Shown here one piece after another: positions 22,805 through 30,412 of a stretch of 64,000 nt of DNA. This stretch comes from Solirubrobacterales bacterium. GTDB taxonomy: Bacteria > Actinomycetota > Thermoleophilia > Solirubrobacterales > Solirubrobacteraceae. The stretch spans positions 12,234 through 76,233 of the forward strand of contig PKXY01000045.1 in NCBI GenBank assembly GCA_003132505.1. The letters are read 5' to 3'. Under the pieces are notes generated by a model that worked only from the letters and a program-made list of their open reading frames with translations, was not told the origin of the DNA and made no database searches. A program made the translations under genes and the position numbers. Numbering within the stretch: position 1 is the stretch's first letter; every line of letters begins with the position of its first letter.

Positions 22805-24955
22805 ATGCTCGGCATGAGCAGCACAGACGCGATCGCACGCACGGATGGTGGCGATGGACTCGGCGAGCGAGCGCGCTTCGCTGATCCCGCGCTCTACATC
22901 AACCGCGAGCTGTCCTGGCTCGAATTCAACCTGCGCGTCTGCCAGCTTGCCGAGGACGCGTCACTACCACTCCTCGAGCGCGTCAAGTTCGCCGCGATCT
23001 ACACGTCGAACCTCGATGAGTTCTTCATGGTCCGCGTCGCCGGCCTGCACGACCAGATCGACGCCGGCGTCGAGCGCACGAGCCTCGATGGCCTGACGCC
23101 GGCCCAGACGCTCGAGCTCGTTCACAAGCGCACGCTCGGGCACAGCATCCGCTTGCAGCGCTGCGTCAACGAGCGGCTGCTGCCAGCGCTCTCAGAGCAC
23201 GGCATCGTCGTCAAGAAGGTGAGCGAGGTCAGTGAGACCGAGCGAGACGCGCTCAAGGCGCATTTCCGGCGCGTCATCTTCCCCGCCCTCACCCCGCTCG
23301 CGGTCGGCCCTGGCCAGCCTTTCCCCTACATCTCCAACCTCTCGCTGAGTCTTGGCGTGATCGTCAGCGACCCCGACTCCGGCCACACGGTATTCGCCAG
23401 GGTAAAGGTCCCGACCGAGATACTGCCGCGCTTCGTGTCGATCGGCTCCGGGGACACCTTCGTGCTGCTCGAAGACGTGATCGCCCACAACCTCGACGCG
23501 CTGTTCCCCGGCATGGTCATCGACGAGTACGACTGCTTCCGCGTCACGCGTGACGCGGATCTGTCGATCTCCGACGAGGCCGACGACCTGTTGCAGGCGG
23601 TCGAGAACGAGCTGCGCCGGCGTCGTTTCGGCGAGGTTGTGCGTGTCGAGGTTGGGGCTCGGATGTCGCCGCGAGTGCTCGAAGAGATCACCGCCGCGCT
23701 GCATCTCGAGCCGCGTGACGTCTACCAGGTCGACGGCCTGCTCGACCTCACCGGGCTGCTCCAGCTGACGAAACTCGCGGGTTACAGCGAGCTTCGCGTC
23801 ACGCCCTGGGCCCCACTGACGCCGCCGCGGTTCCGCAGCGACGACGAGGGGCGCGCCGACGTGATGGCCGCGATGCGCTCCGGCGACGTGCTGGTGCATC
23901 ACCCCTACGACTCGTTCTCCGCGTCGGTCGAGCGCTTCGTCGAGCAGGCGGTAGCCGATCCGCAGGTGCTCGCGATCAAGCAGACCGTGTATCGCACGAG
24001 CGATGACTCGCCGCTGGTGCCGGCGCTGATCCGCGCCGTCGAGCGCGGCAAGCAGGCGGTCTGCCTGGTCGAGCTGCAGGCGCGCTTCGACGAGCAGACG
24101 AACATCCAATGGGCGAACGCTCTCGAGGAAGCCGGCGTTCACGTCGTCTACGGTCACCCGGCGCTGAAGACGCACGCCAAGTGCGTGCTGGTTGTGCGTC
24201 GCGAGGGCAGCGGTGTGCGCAACTACGTGCATATCGGCACCGGCAACTATCACTCGACGACGGCACGCCTCTACACGGACTTCGGCCTGTTCACAACCGA
24301 CGACGCAATCGGCTCCGACGTGGCGGAACTGTTCAACTTCCTCACAGGGTTCGCGCGCCAGCGCAGCTACCGCAAGGTTCTCGTCGCCCCAAGCCACCTG
24401 CGGGATGCGATCCTCGACGAGATCGAGCAGACGGTCGCGGCTCACTCGGCGGACTCTCCAGCGCGGATCCTGATCAAGATCAACGCGCTCGTCGACAAGG
24501 GGTGCATCGAAGCGCTCTATGCCGCGTCGCAAGCCGGGGTACGGGTCGACCTCAACGTCCGCGGCATCTGCTGCCTTCGGCCCGGTCTACCAGGCATCTC
24601 CGAGACGATCCGCGTGGTCTCCGTCGTCGGACGCTTCCTCGAGCATTCGCGCGTCTATGCCTTCGAGCGCGGCGGCGAGCAGATCGTCTACATCTCCTCC
24701 GCCGACCTGATGCCACGCAACCTCGAGCACCGTGTCGAGCTTGCTGTGCCGATCGAGGACCCGCAACTGCGCGCCGAGGTTCTCGGAACCGTCGAGATGT
24801 GCCTCCGCGATAACCAGAACGCCTGGCAGCTCGACGCCAACGCGCGCTGGACGAGACTGGGCGTGGGCGATGGGGAGCAGCCGTTCAGCGCGCAGGAGGA
24901 GCTGATGCGCCTACACCTGCTGCGCGCGGGCGAAACGCCGTCAAGCAGCGGCTGA
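22805..24955 (+). CDS. ppk1: Polyphosphate kinase 1
   Basis: A 716-residue enzyme that reversibly polymerises the ATP gamma-phosphate into polyphosphate. The N-terminal domain opens with YINRELSWLEFNLRV and TSNLDEFFMVRVAGL; the catalytic phospholipase-D-like half contains QTVYRTSDDSPLV, the autophosphorylated His457 in ALKTHAKCVLV, and His614 in RFLEHSRVYAF, with SSADLMPRNLEHRVE near the end. Length and motifs are normal. An alternative ATG exists at 22814. It follows the CHAD frames by three bases, so it belongs to the same transcript. Confidence 0.97.
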   Translation: MLGMSSTDAIARTDGGDGLGERARFADPALYINRELSWLEFNLRVCQLAEDASLPLLERVKFAAIYTSNLDEFFMVRVAGLHDQIDAGVERTSLDGLTPAQTLELVHKRTLGHSIRLQRCVNERLLPALSEHGIVVKKVSEVSETERDALKAHFRRVIFPALTPLAVGPGQPFPYISNLSLSLGVIVSDPDSGHTVFARVKVPTEILPRFVSIGSGDTFVLLEDVIAHNLDALFPGMVIDEYDCFRVTRDADLSISDEADDLLQAVENELRRRRFGEVVRVEVGARMSPRVLEEITAALHLEPRDVYQVDGLLDLTGLLQLTKLAGYSELRVTPWAPLTPPRFRSDDEGRADVMAAMRSGDVLVHHPYDSFSASVERFVEQAVADPQVLAIKQTVYRTSDDSPLVPALIRAVERGKQAVCLVELQARFDEQTNIQWANALEEAGVHVVYGHPALKTHAKCVLVVRREGSGVRNYVHIGTGNYHSTTARLYTDFGLFTTDDAIGSDVAELFNFLTGFARQRSYRKVLVAPSHLRDAILDEIEQTVAAHSADSPARILIKINALVDKGCIEALYAASQAGVRVDLNVRGICCLRPGLPGISETIRVVSVVGRFLEHSRVYAFERGGEQIVYISSADLMPRNLEHRVELAVPIEDPQLRAEVLGTVEMCLRDNQNAWQLDANARWTRLGVGDGEQPFSAQEELMRLHLLRAGETPSSSG

Positions 24956-25000
24956 GCGCCCCGCAGCGCGTAGCCGCGAGGCGCTCTCGGGCCGTCCGCC

Positions 25001-25783
25001 TTACGAGTTCTTCACGCCGGTGTAACCGGTTGTCCCGTCCACCGGCTCGGTCGTCGTGATCCAGACGCCCTTCTTCGTCTTCGTCTTCAGAACGACGATT
25101 GGCGGCGTGTTGCCAAGGCGCGTGTCGCCCCTGAACTCGTCGTGCTTCACGTTGACCGGCCGTCCGAGATCGAACGGACCGGACATGTACTGCGTGACGA
25201 CGGGGGTCACCGTCACCGGCGCGGTCTTGCTCGCGCTCGTCACCGTCGTCGCAGGCACCGTTGCCTCCGTCACGGTCAGGATCGCGTCGACCAGCGGCTC
25301 GGCGTTGAGCTTGCCCTGGATCGCGAACTGACCGGTTATGACCTCACCGGCGGCCGAGGACTGACCGACGCAGTTGATCGCGACGCCCGGTGTGATGCCC
25401 TGACATTCGAAGGTGTCCGTCGTCGGTACGTCGCCGATCGTCGCGACCGGCGACGCGTCGTAGTAGACGATCTGATGCGGCTCGGTCTCGATCTGGTATC
25501 CGGTGATCGGCCCGTCGCAGGAGAAGCGGTACTGGACCTGGGTTCCGGAAGTCCCGGCCTCTGGCGTGCCCTTGCGGAGTTGGCCGCTGCACGTGTAGTC
25601 GTTCGGATCGGCACCGGTCGTACCGGTCGTGCCGGTCCCGCCGGTGGTCACCGGCTGGATGCTGTCGGCCTGGACGAGCGACGGGCCGACGACCGCTGCC
25701 AGAGCGGCGGTTGTCCCGAGCACCCCGAGCGTTGCCGCTAGCCGGCGTCGGGCGGGCGAAGAGTTGAGCAACTTTTTCTCCAT
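25001..25783 (-). CDS. Exported protein of unknown function
   Basis: A 260-residue protein with a Sec-type signal peptide (residues 1-39, basic N terminus then ATLGVLGTTAALAAVVGPSL and cleavage near VQA-DS), a short TGGTGTTGTTG linker and a Cys-containing beta-rich body (four cysteines, CSG, SCDG, ECQG, NCVG, spaced as for two disulfides). The C terminus is Lys-rich and ends with GTTGYTGVKNS. No family is recognised. It sits antisense between ppk1 and pstS and shares the intergenic region with the pstS promoter. Confidence 0.75.
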   Translation of the reverse strand: MEKKLLNSSPARRRLAATLGVLGTTAALAAVVGPSLVQADSIQPVTTGGTGTTGTTGADPNDYTCSGQLRKGTPEAGTSGTQVQYRFSCDGPITGYQIETEPHQIVYYDASPVATIGDVPTTDTFECQGITPGVAINCVGQSSAAGEVITGQFAIQGKLNAEPLVDAILTVTEATVPATTVTSASKTAPVTVTPVVTQYMSGPFDLGRPVNVKHDEFRGDTRLGNTPPIVVLKTKTKKGVWITTTEPVDGTTGYTGVKNS

Positions 25784-25819
25784 TCGTAGGTGTGAGGCGC
25801 CTAGCCTAGCGCAATCAAC

Positions 25820-25851
25820 GGTTTGTGGATCGGGTTTGTGGGCTTTATGCT
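25820..25851 (+). promoter_or_regulatory. pstS promoter with 13-bp direct repeats over the -35 region
   Basis: GGTTTGTGG occurs twice, at 25820-25828 and 25833-25841, 13 bases apart. The first copy contains a -35-like TTGTGG (25823-25828), and after exactly 17 bases comes a -10-like TATGCT (25846-25851). A further GTTTG-T-CAAAC palindrome lies at 25868-25878 and GGGAG (25889-25893) precedes the TTG start. An activator such as the local response regulator could bind the repeats. The 13-base period differs from the 11-base PHO-box array at 19165, so another protein is equally possible. Confidence 0.5.
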
Positions 25852-25900
25852 AGGCTCGCCCCAATCCGTTTGTCAAACCTGCGCACAGGGAGTTCCCTAG

Positions 25901-26758
25901 TTGATTGAAAGACCACGTCGTCTCCTCGTTCCAATCCTCGCGGCCGCGGCGCTTGCGATCGCGCTGCCCGCTGTCGCGTTCGCGACGCAGGTCATCCTCC
26001 TGTCGGGTTCGACGGCCGCATTCCCGCTGCTCGAGCTCTTGACCGACAAGTACTCAGCGCTCCAGCACCACAAGGTGAAGTTCATCGTCGCCCAGGGCGG
26101 CAGCACCGTTGGCATCAACGATGTCGCGGCCGGCAAGGTCAACATCGGCGACGCCTCGGCTGCACCGACGTCAACGACGCCCGGAGGTCTCGACTTCTAC
26201 CCGATCGCCAAGTACTTCGTCTGCGTCGTGACCAACAAGTCGAACCCGATCTCGAACCTTACGACGTCGCAGGTCGAGAGCATCTTCGAGGGCAAGGTGA
26301 CCAACTGGAGCCAGGTGTCAGGCTCGACCCTCACCACGCCGATCGATGTCGAGAGCCGCACGTCGGTGGCCGGCGTCCTGACGACGTTTGCGAGCACGCT
26401 GCTCGGCGGAGCCAAGTCCACCGTCGTGACCTCGCACGCCACACAGTGGGCGAGCGAAGGCCTGATGCAGAACGCCGTCGCGAACGACCCGAACGCCGTC
26501 GGCTTCCTGTCGGACTACTACGCGCTCGACGACAAGAAGATCGGCGCCGTCGCCTATAACGGCATCGGCTGTAACGTGGCCAATACGGTGAACGAGACCT
26601 ACCCGGGCTGGGCGTTCTTCTATGAGGTCACGAGGGGGTCGGCAACCGGCACAGCCGAGGGCCGCTTCATCAACTGGATCCAGACGAGCAAGCCTGCGAA
26701 GAAGATCATCGAGAAGCAATGGATCCCGCTGACGCTGCCGAAGACCGTCGGCGGCTGA
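25901..26758 (+). CDS. pstS: Phosphate ABC transporter substrate-binding protein PstS
   Basis: A 285-residue periplasmic-type phosphate-binding protein starting at TTG. A signal peptide (1-29, ending VAFA-TQ) lacks a lipobox cysteine, so it is not an obvious lipoprotein although actinobacterial PstS proteins usually are. The binding-site loops SGSTAAFPLLELL, AQGGSTVGINDVAAGKVNIGD and the ESRTSVAGVLTTF segment are visible, as is IFEGKVTNWSQV. It is shorter than E. coli PstS (about 320 mature). First gene of the pst operon. Confidence 0.93.
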   Translation: MIERPRRLLVPILAAAALAIALPAVAFATQVILLSGSTAAFPLLELLTDKYSALQHHKVKFIVAQGGSTVGINDVAAGKVNIGDASAAPTSTTPGGLDFYPIAKYFVCVVTNKSNPISNLTTSQVESIFEGKVTNWSQVSGSTLTTPIDVESRTSVAGVLTTFASTLLGGAKSTVVTSHATQWASEGLMQNAVANDPNAVGFLSDYYALDDKKIGAVAYNGIGCNVANTVNETYPGWAFFYEVTRGSATGTAEGRFINWIQTSKPAKKIIEKQWIPLTLPKTVGG

Positions 26759-26782
26759 GAGCGAGGCGCCCTAAGCCGGCCA

Positions 26783-27766
26783 ATGCTCGAACGACTACGC
26801 AGACCATGGAGCGACCACCGCGCCGAGCAACTGCTCGGCGCGGTGGCTTGTCTGCTCGCCATCGGGATCATCCTGATGATCGTGTTCATCGTCCGGGGCG
26901 CGTGGCCGACGTTCAGCCACCTGGGGCTGTCCTGGCTGGGCTCGGGGGGCAACCTCGATAACCAGGTCGGGGCGATGGTCAACACGAGCGCGCACCCGGC
27001 GGCGTCAGCGTTTGCATTTCATGCGTGGCCGCTGATCTGGGGCACCCTGCTGACGGCCGGCTTTGCGGTGCTGTTCGGCCTCGCGATCTCGCTCGCGGCC
27101 GCGATCTTCATCGTCGACTTCGCTCCGCCCTTCGTGCAGCGCACGATGAAGCCGGTCATCAGGCTGCTCGCGGCAATCCCGGGTGTTCTCTACGGACTGA
27201 TCGGGATCCTCGTGCTCGTGCCATTCATCGACAAGCACATCCTCACCACGGCCGAGCAGAACTCGGTCATCAACGTGATTCAACTCAGCGGCGGCGGCCT
27301 CGGAGTCACGATCCTCCTCGTGACGCTGATGATCACGCCGATCCTGACTGCGCTGATCACCGACGCACTCGAATCGGTCCCCCGCGCCTGGCGCGAGGGG
27401 GCGATCGCCCTCGGACTCAATCCGCTCCGGGCGACCATCGCCGTGTCGCTTCGTGCGATCCGTCCGGCAATCGTCGCCGCCACCGCGCTTGCGACCGCGC
27501 GCGCGCTCGGTGAGGCGGTCGTCGTGTCGATGGTCTCCGGCGGCAAGGCATTCGCACCGAACCCGCTCGACGGGAAGATCTTCTTCCTCGAGCCGGTGGA
27601 AACGCTGGCATCGGAGATCGTGCGCCAGGCTGACAACCTCAGCATTCCGGTCCTGCACTCAACCCTCTACGCGATCGCTGCGCTGCTGCTCTTCTCGAGC
27701 TTCGCGCTGTCGCTGGCCAGCTATCTGATCAGGTTGCCGATGCGCCGCTACCAGGTGAGCAACTGA
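26783..27766 (+). CDS. pstC: Phosphate ABC transporter permease PstC
   Basis: A 327-residue inner-membrane permease with six transmembrane segments. The EAA-type cytoplasmic loop is ESVPRAWREGAIALGLNPLRA, and AIPGVLYGLIGILVLVPF and ARALGEAVVVSMVSGG are typical of PstC. Its stop overlaps the pstA start (last base of TGA shared with ATG). Confidence 0.95.
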   Translation: MLERLRRPWSDHRAEQLLGAVACLLAIGIILMIVFIVRGAWPTFSHLGLSWLGSGGNLDNQVGAMVNTSAHPAASAFAFHAWPLIWGTLLTAGFAVLFGLAISLAAAIFIVDFAPPFVQRTMKPVIRLLAAIPGVLYGLIGILVLVPFIDKHILTTAEQNSVINVIQLSGGGLGVTILLVTLMITPILTALITDALESVPRAWREGAIALGLNPLRATIAVSLRAIRPAIVAATALATARALGEAVVVSMVSGGKAFAPNPLDGKIFFLEPVETLASEIVRQADNLSIPVLHSTLYAIAALLLFSSFALSLASYLIRLPMRRYQVSN

Positions 27767-28758
27767 TGGCGAGTGCGCAACCGGTGGACTCGACGAGGCC
27801 CGCGCCGCCACGGCGCCGTCGGCACGGACGGCGCTCGTCGCTGCGCAGCTGGCGCCTGCGCGATCAGATCACCTTCGTGTTGGCGTGGACGGTCGGGCTC
27901 GGCCTGTGCGCAGTCGCCATATCGGTGGTCGTGTTCTTCGCCGTTGAGGGCATCCAATACCTGCGGCCGAGCCTACTCGTGACGCACCCCAGCGCGTCGG
28001 TGAGCCAGTCGGGATCGGGCGGCTTCCTCGATGCGATCGAGGGCACGGTCCTGCTGGGGGCGATCGGGCTCCTGATCGCCGTGCCGATCGGCGTTGTGAC
28101 GGCAGTTTGGGTGATCGAGTACGGCCGGCCACGCTGGCTCGGGCGCATCGTCGAGTCGACCGTCGAGATCATCGCCGGCACCCCCGACATCGTGATCGCG
28201 ATCTTTGGACTCGCGCTTTTTCAGCTCGGGGCCTTCTCGTTCCTCTCGTTCAGCGAGCCGGGAGGCGCCTTTGGCCGCTCGTTCCTCACTGCGGGCGCGA
28301 TGATGTCGTTCCTAGCCATCCCACCGGTCTATACGGCGACCCGGAACGGGCTCATCGCGACGCCGCGGCAGATGCGCGAGGCGTCATTTGCGCTGGGCAA
28401 GACACGCATCGCGACTATTCGCCGCGTCGTGCTGCCGGCCGTCCGCCGCGACATCGCGACCGGCTCGACGCTCGGCCTCGCACGGATCATCGGCGACACG
28501 GCAATCGTGATCCTGCTGCTGGGCGCGACCCTGCGCCTCCAGTCGGACGGCGCGCTTGGCTTCCTCAGCGGCACCGGCTCGAGCCTGACCAGCTACATCT
28601 ACAACAATTCGCCGGCGGGCGACGGCAACGCGCCGGACAAGGCCTACGCGGCGGCGGCCGTCCTGCTGCTGCTGGTCCTCGTGCTCAACTGGGGCGTCGG
28701 ACGGATCGGCCGGATCGGCGGGCCTCCGATCCACGCGGAGCGGAGGCTCGGAGCATGA
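27766..28758 (+). CDS. pstA: Phosphate ABC transporter permease PstA
   Basis: A 330-residue permease paired with PstC. A basic, Arg-rich cytoplasmic tail (1-38) precedes the first membrane helix. Typical segments are GTPDIVIAIFGLALFQ, FLAIPPVYTATRNGL and the EAA loop MREASFALGKTRIATIRRVV, followed by GLARIIGDTAIVILLLGA. It overlaps pstC by one base. Confidence 0.95.
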   Translation: MASAQPVDSTRPAPPRRRRHGRRSSLRSWRLRDQITFVLAWTVGLGLCAVAISVVVFFAVEGIQYLRPSLLVTHPSASVSQSGSGGFLDAIEGTVLLGAIGLLIAVPIGVVTAVWVIEYGRPRWLGRIVESTVEIIAGTPDIVIAIFGLALFQLGAFSFLSFSEPGGAFGRSFLTAGAMMSFLAIPPVYTATRNGLIATPRQMREASFALGKTRIATIRRVVLPAVRRDIATGSTLGLARIIGDTAIVILLLGATLRLQSDGALGFLSGTGSSLTSYIYNNSPAGDGNAPDKAYAAAAVLLLLVLVLNWGVGRIGRIGGPPIHAERRLGA

Positions 28759-28859
28759 ACGGCCGCGCCGGCGCCGTGAGAAATCGCCTCGCGCCCGAGA
28801 GCCCGGCATGGCAGAATGGACCATTGCCGATCGAAAAGCTCGACTTAGAAGCGCAGTTG

Positions 28860-29675
28860 ATGGCCATCGCACCCGAACAAACCAACACTCGGCCGCGCCG
28901 CGCGCGCGCGGCCGTCACGGCCGTCGAGCGTCTGCGCCTCGAGGACGTCAGCGTCTTCTACGGCAACACTCCGGCGGTCAAGAACGTGTCGCTATCGATT
29001 CGCCAGGGCGAGGTGCTGGCGCTCATCGGACCGTCCGGCTGCGGCAAGACGACGCTGCTGCGAACGCTGAACCGCCTGACGGAGCTGACGCCGAATGCAA
29101 GCCACAGCGGACGCGTCCTGCTCGACGGCGAGGACACCGACGACATCGTCGACACGGAGCTGCGGCGGCGCGTCTCGATGGTCTTCCAGCAGCCGAACCC
29201 GTTCCCGATGTCGATCTTTGATAACGTCGGCTTCGCACTGCGCGAGCAGTCGCGCAAGCGCCCGCGTCGCCGCGAGCTGGAACCGCTCGTCGACCACGCC
29301 CTGCAGCGCGCGGGCCTGCATGACGAGGTCCGCGCGGACCTCAACCGCTCGGCACTACGCCTGTCTGGCGGGCAGCAGCAGCGGCTCTGCATCGCTCGCG
29401 CGATTGCTCAGGAGCCGGAGATCCTGTTGATGGACGAGCCGTGCTCAGCGCTCGACCCGCGCTCGACGGCCGTGATCGAGGACCTGATCCTGCAACTGCG
29501 CGAGGATCTCGCGATCGTGGTCGTCACGCACAACCTCCAGCAGGCGCACCGAATCGCCGATCGCGTCGCATTCATGTACCTCGGCGACCTCGTCGAGGCG
29601 GGTGAGACGGAGCAGGTCTTCAGCGACCCGCGCGAAGAACAGACGCGCGAGTACATCGCCGGCGTCTTCGGATGA
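28860..29675 (+). CDS. pstB: Phosphate ABC transporter ATPase PstB
   Basis: A 271-residue ABC ATPase. Walker A is GPSGCGKTTLLRTLNRL, the signature LRLSGGQQQRLCIARA, Walker B ILLMDEPCSALDP, and the switch His is in VVVTHNLQQAHR. I place the start at the ATG at 28860; an in-frame ATG at 28755 overlaps the pstA stop (ATGA) but the extra 35 codons use rare TTA/AGA/GGA codons and look non-coding. Either start is possible. The stop overlaps the next gene by four bases. Confidence 0.95.
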   Translation: MAIAPEQTNTRPRRARAAVTAVERLRLEDVSVFYGNTPAVKNVSLSIRQGEVLALIGPSGCGKTTLLRTLNRLTELTPNASHSGRVLLDGEDTDDIVDTELRRRVSMVFQQPNPFPMSIFDNVGFALREQSRKRPRRRELEPLVDHALQRAGLHDEVRADLNRSALRLSGGQQQRLCIARAIAQEPEILLMDEPCSALDPRSTAVIEDLILQLREDLAIVVVTHNLQQAHRIADRVAFMYLGDLVEAGETEQVFSDPREEQTREYIAGVFG

Positions 29676-30394
29676 GTCGCCGCAGCGCGGCGCTGCTCAC
29701 GCTCCTCGCCGCGATCGCCCTGGCGGGCTGCGAGAGCACCGAACAAGAGAGCGCAAAGATCGCCAAGCGGCTCGGCCACCAACGCGCCTCGGCCGCAGTC
29801 ACCAAGATCAAGGGCGCTAACTCGAGCGTACGCATCGTCTCGGCCCAGATCGTCAGCTCCGCCGGTGGGACCGCCGCCGTGCTCGAGCTCAGCAACAGCT
29901 CGAGCCACGCGCAGGCCGACATCCCAATCCTGATCACCGTCTACGACGCAGCCGGCAAGGCGGTGTACAGCAACTCGACGGTCGGTGAGAGCTCACCCAG
30001 CGGGGAGCTGTCCCTCCTCGGAGCTCACGCGACCGTGTGGTGGGTCGACTCAAACGTGCTCGCAAGCGGTGGGACGCCGGTGCGCGTCGTCGTAAAGATC
30101 GGTGCGCCCACGGCCAGCCCTCCAGCACAATCGTTGAGCGCCAGCAGGCTCGCCAGCGGCAGCAACTTCGTTGGGCCGTTCATCAGCGGCAGCGCGAACA
30201 ACAGCTCGGCTGCAGCCGAGACCGACGTCACGGTCTACGCGGTCGCGCTCGCGGGTGCGCGGGTCGTGGCCGCAGGACAGAGCCTGATCCCGTCGCTTCC
30301 GGCTCACGGCTCCGCTTCCTTCCAGGTGAACGTGGACGGAAAGGCCAAGGGCGCGACGCCAGCCGCGACAATCGCACCGGCCCACCTCGGCTAG
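29672..30394 (+). CDS. Exported lipoprotein coupled to the pst operon
   Basis: A 240-residue protein with a signal peptide and lipobox (LLAAIALAGC, Cys at residue 20). The mature part is beta-rich with two segments resembling FxLYD/CARDB-type extracellular immunoglobulin-like folds (ITVYDAAGKAVYSNSTVG and VTVYAVALAGARVVAAGQSL, each followed by a Ser/Gly-rich turn). No family name can be given with confidence. Its ATG overlaps the pstB stop, so it is co-translated with the phosphate transporter and may be an accessory surface protein. Confidence 0.75.
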   Translation: MSRRSAALLTLLAAIALAGCESTEQESAKIAKRLGHQRASAAVTKIKGANSSVRIVSAQIVSSAGGTAAVLELSNSSSHAQADIPILITVYDAAGKAVYSNSTVGESSPSGELSLLGAHATVWWVDSNVLASGGTPVRVVVKIGAPTASPPAQSLSASRLASGSNFVGPFISGSANNSSAAAETDVTVYAVALAGARVVAAGQSLIPSLPAHGSASFQVNVDGKAKGATPAATIAPAHLG

Positions 30395-30412
30395 ACGCTA
30401 GCCTTGGAAGGG

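Noticed and set aside
23192..24532. 446-codon minus-strand frame
   Set aside because: Antisense shadow of ppk1, whose catalytic motifs are all present; the product is Arg/Val/Glu-rich with no recognisable domain.
28107..28860. Long frame upstream of pstB in the same frame
   Set aside because: It is antisense/out-of-frame to pstA up to 28755; only the part from 28755 or 28860 can be coding and rare codons favour 28860.
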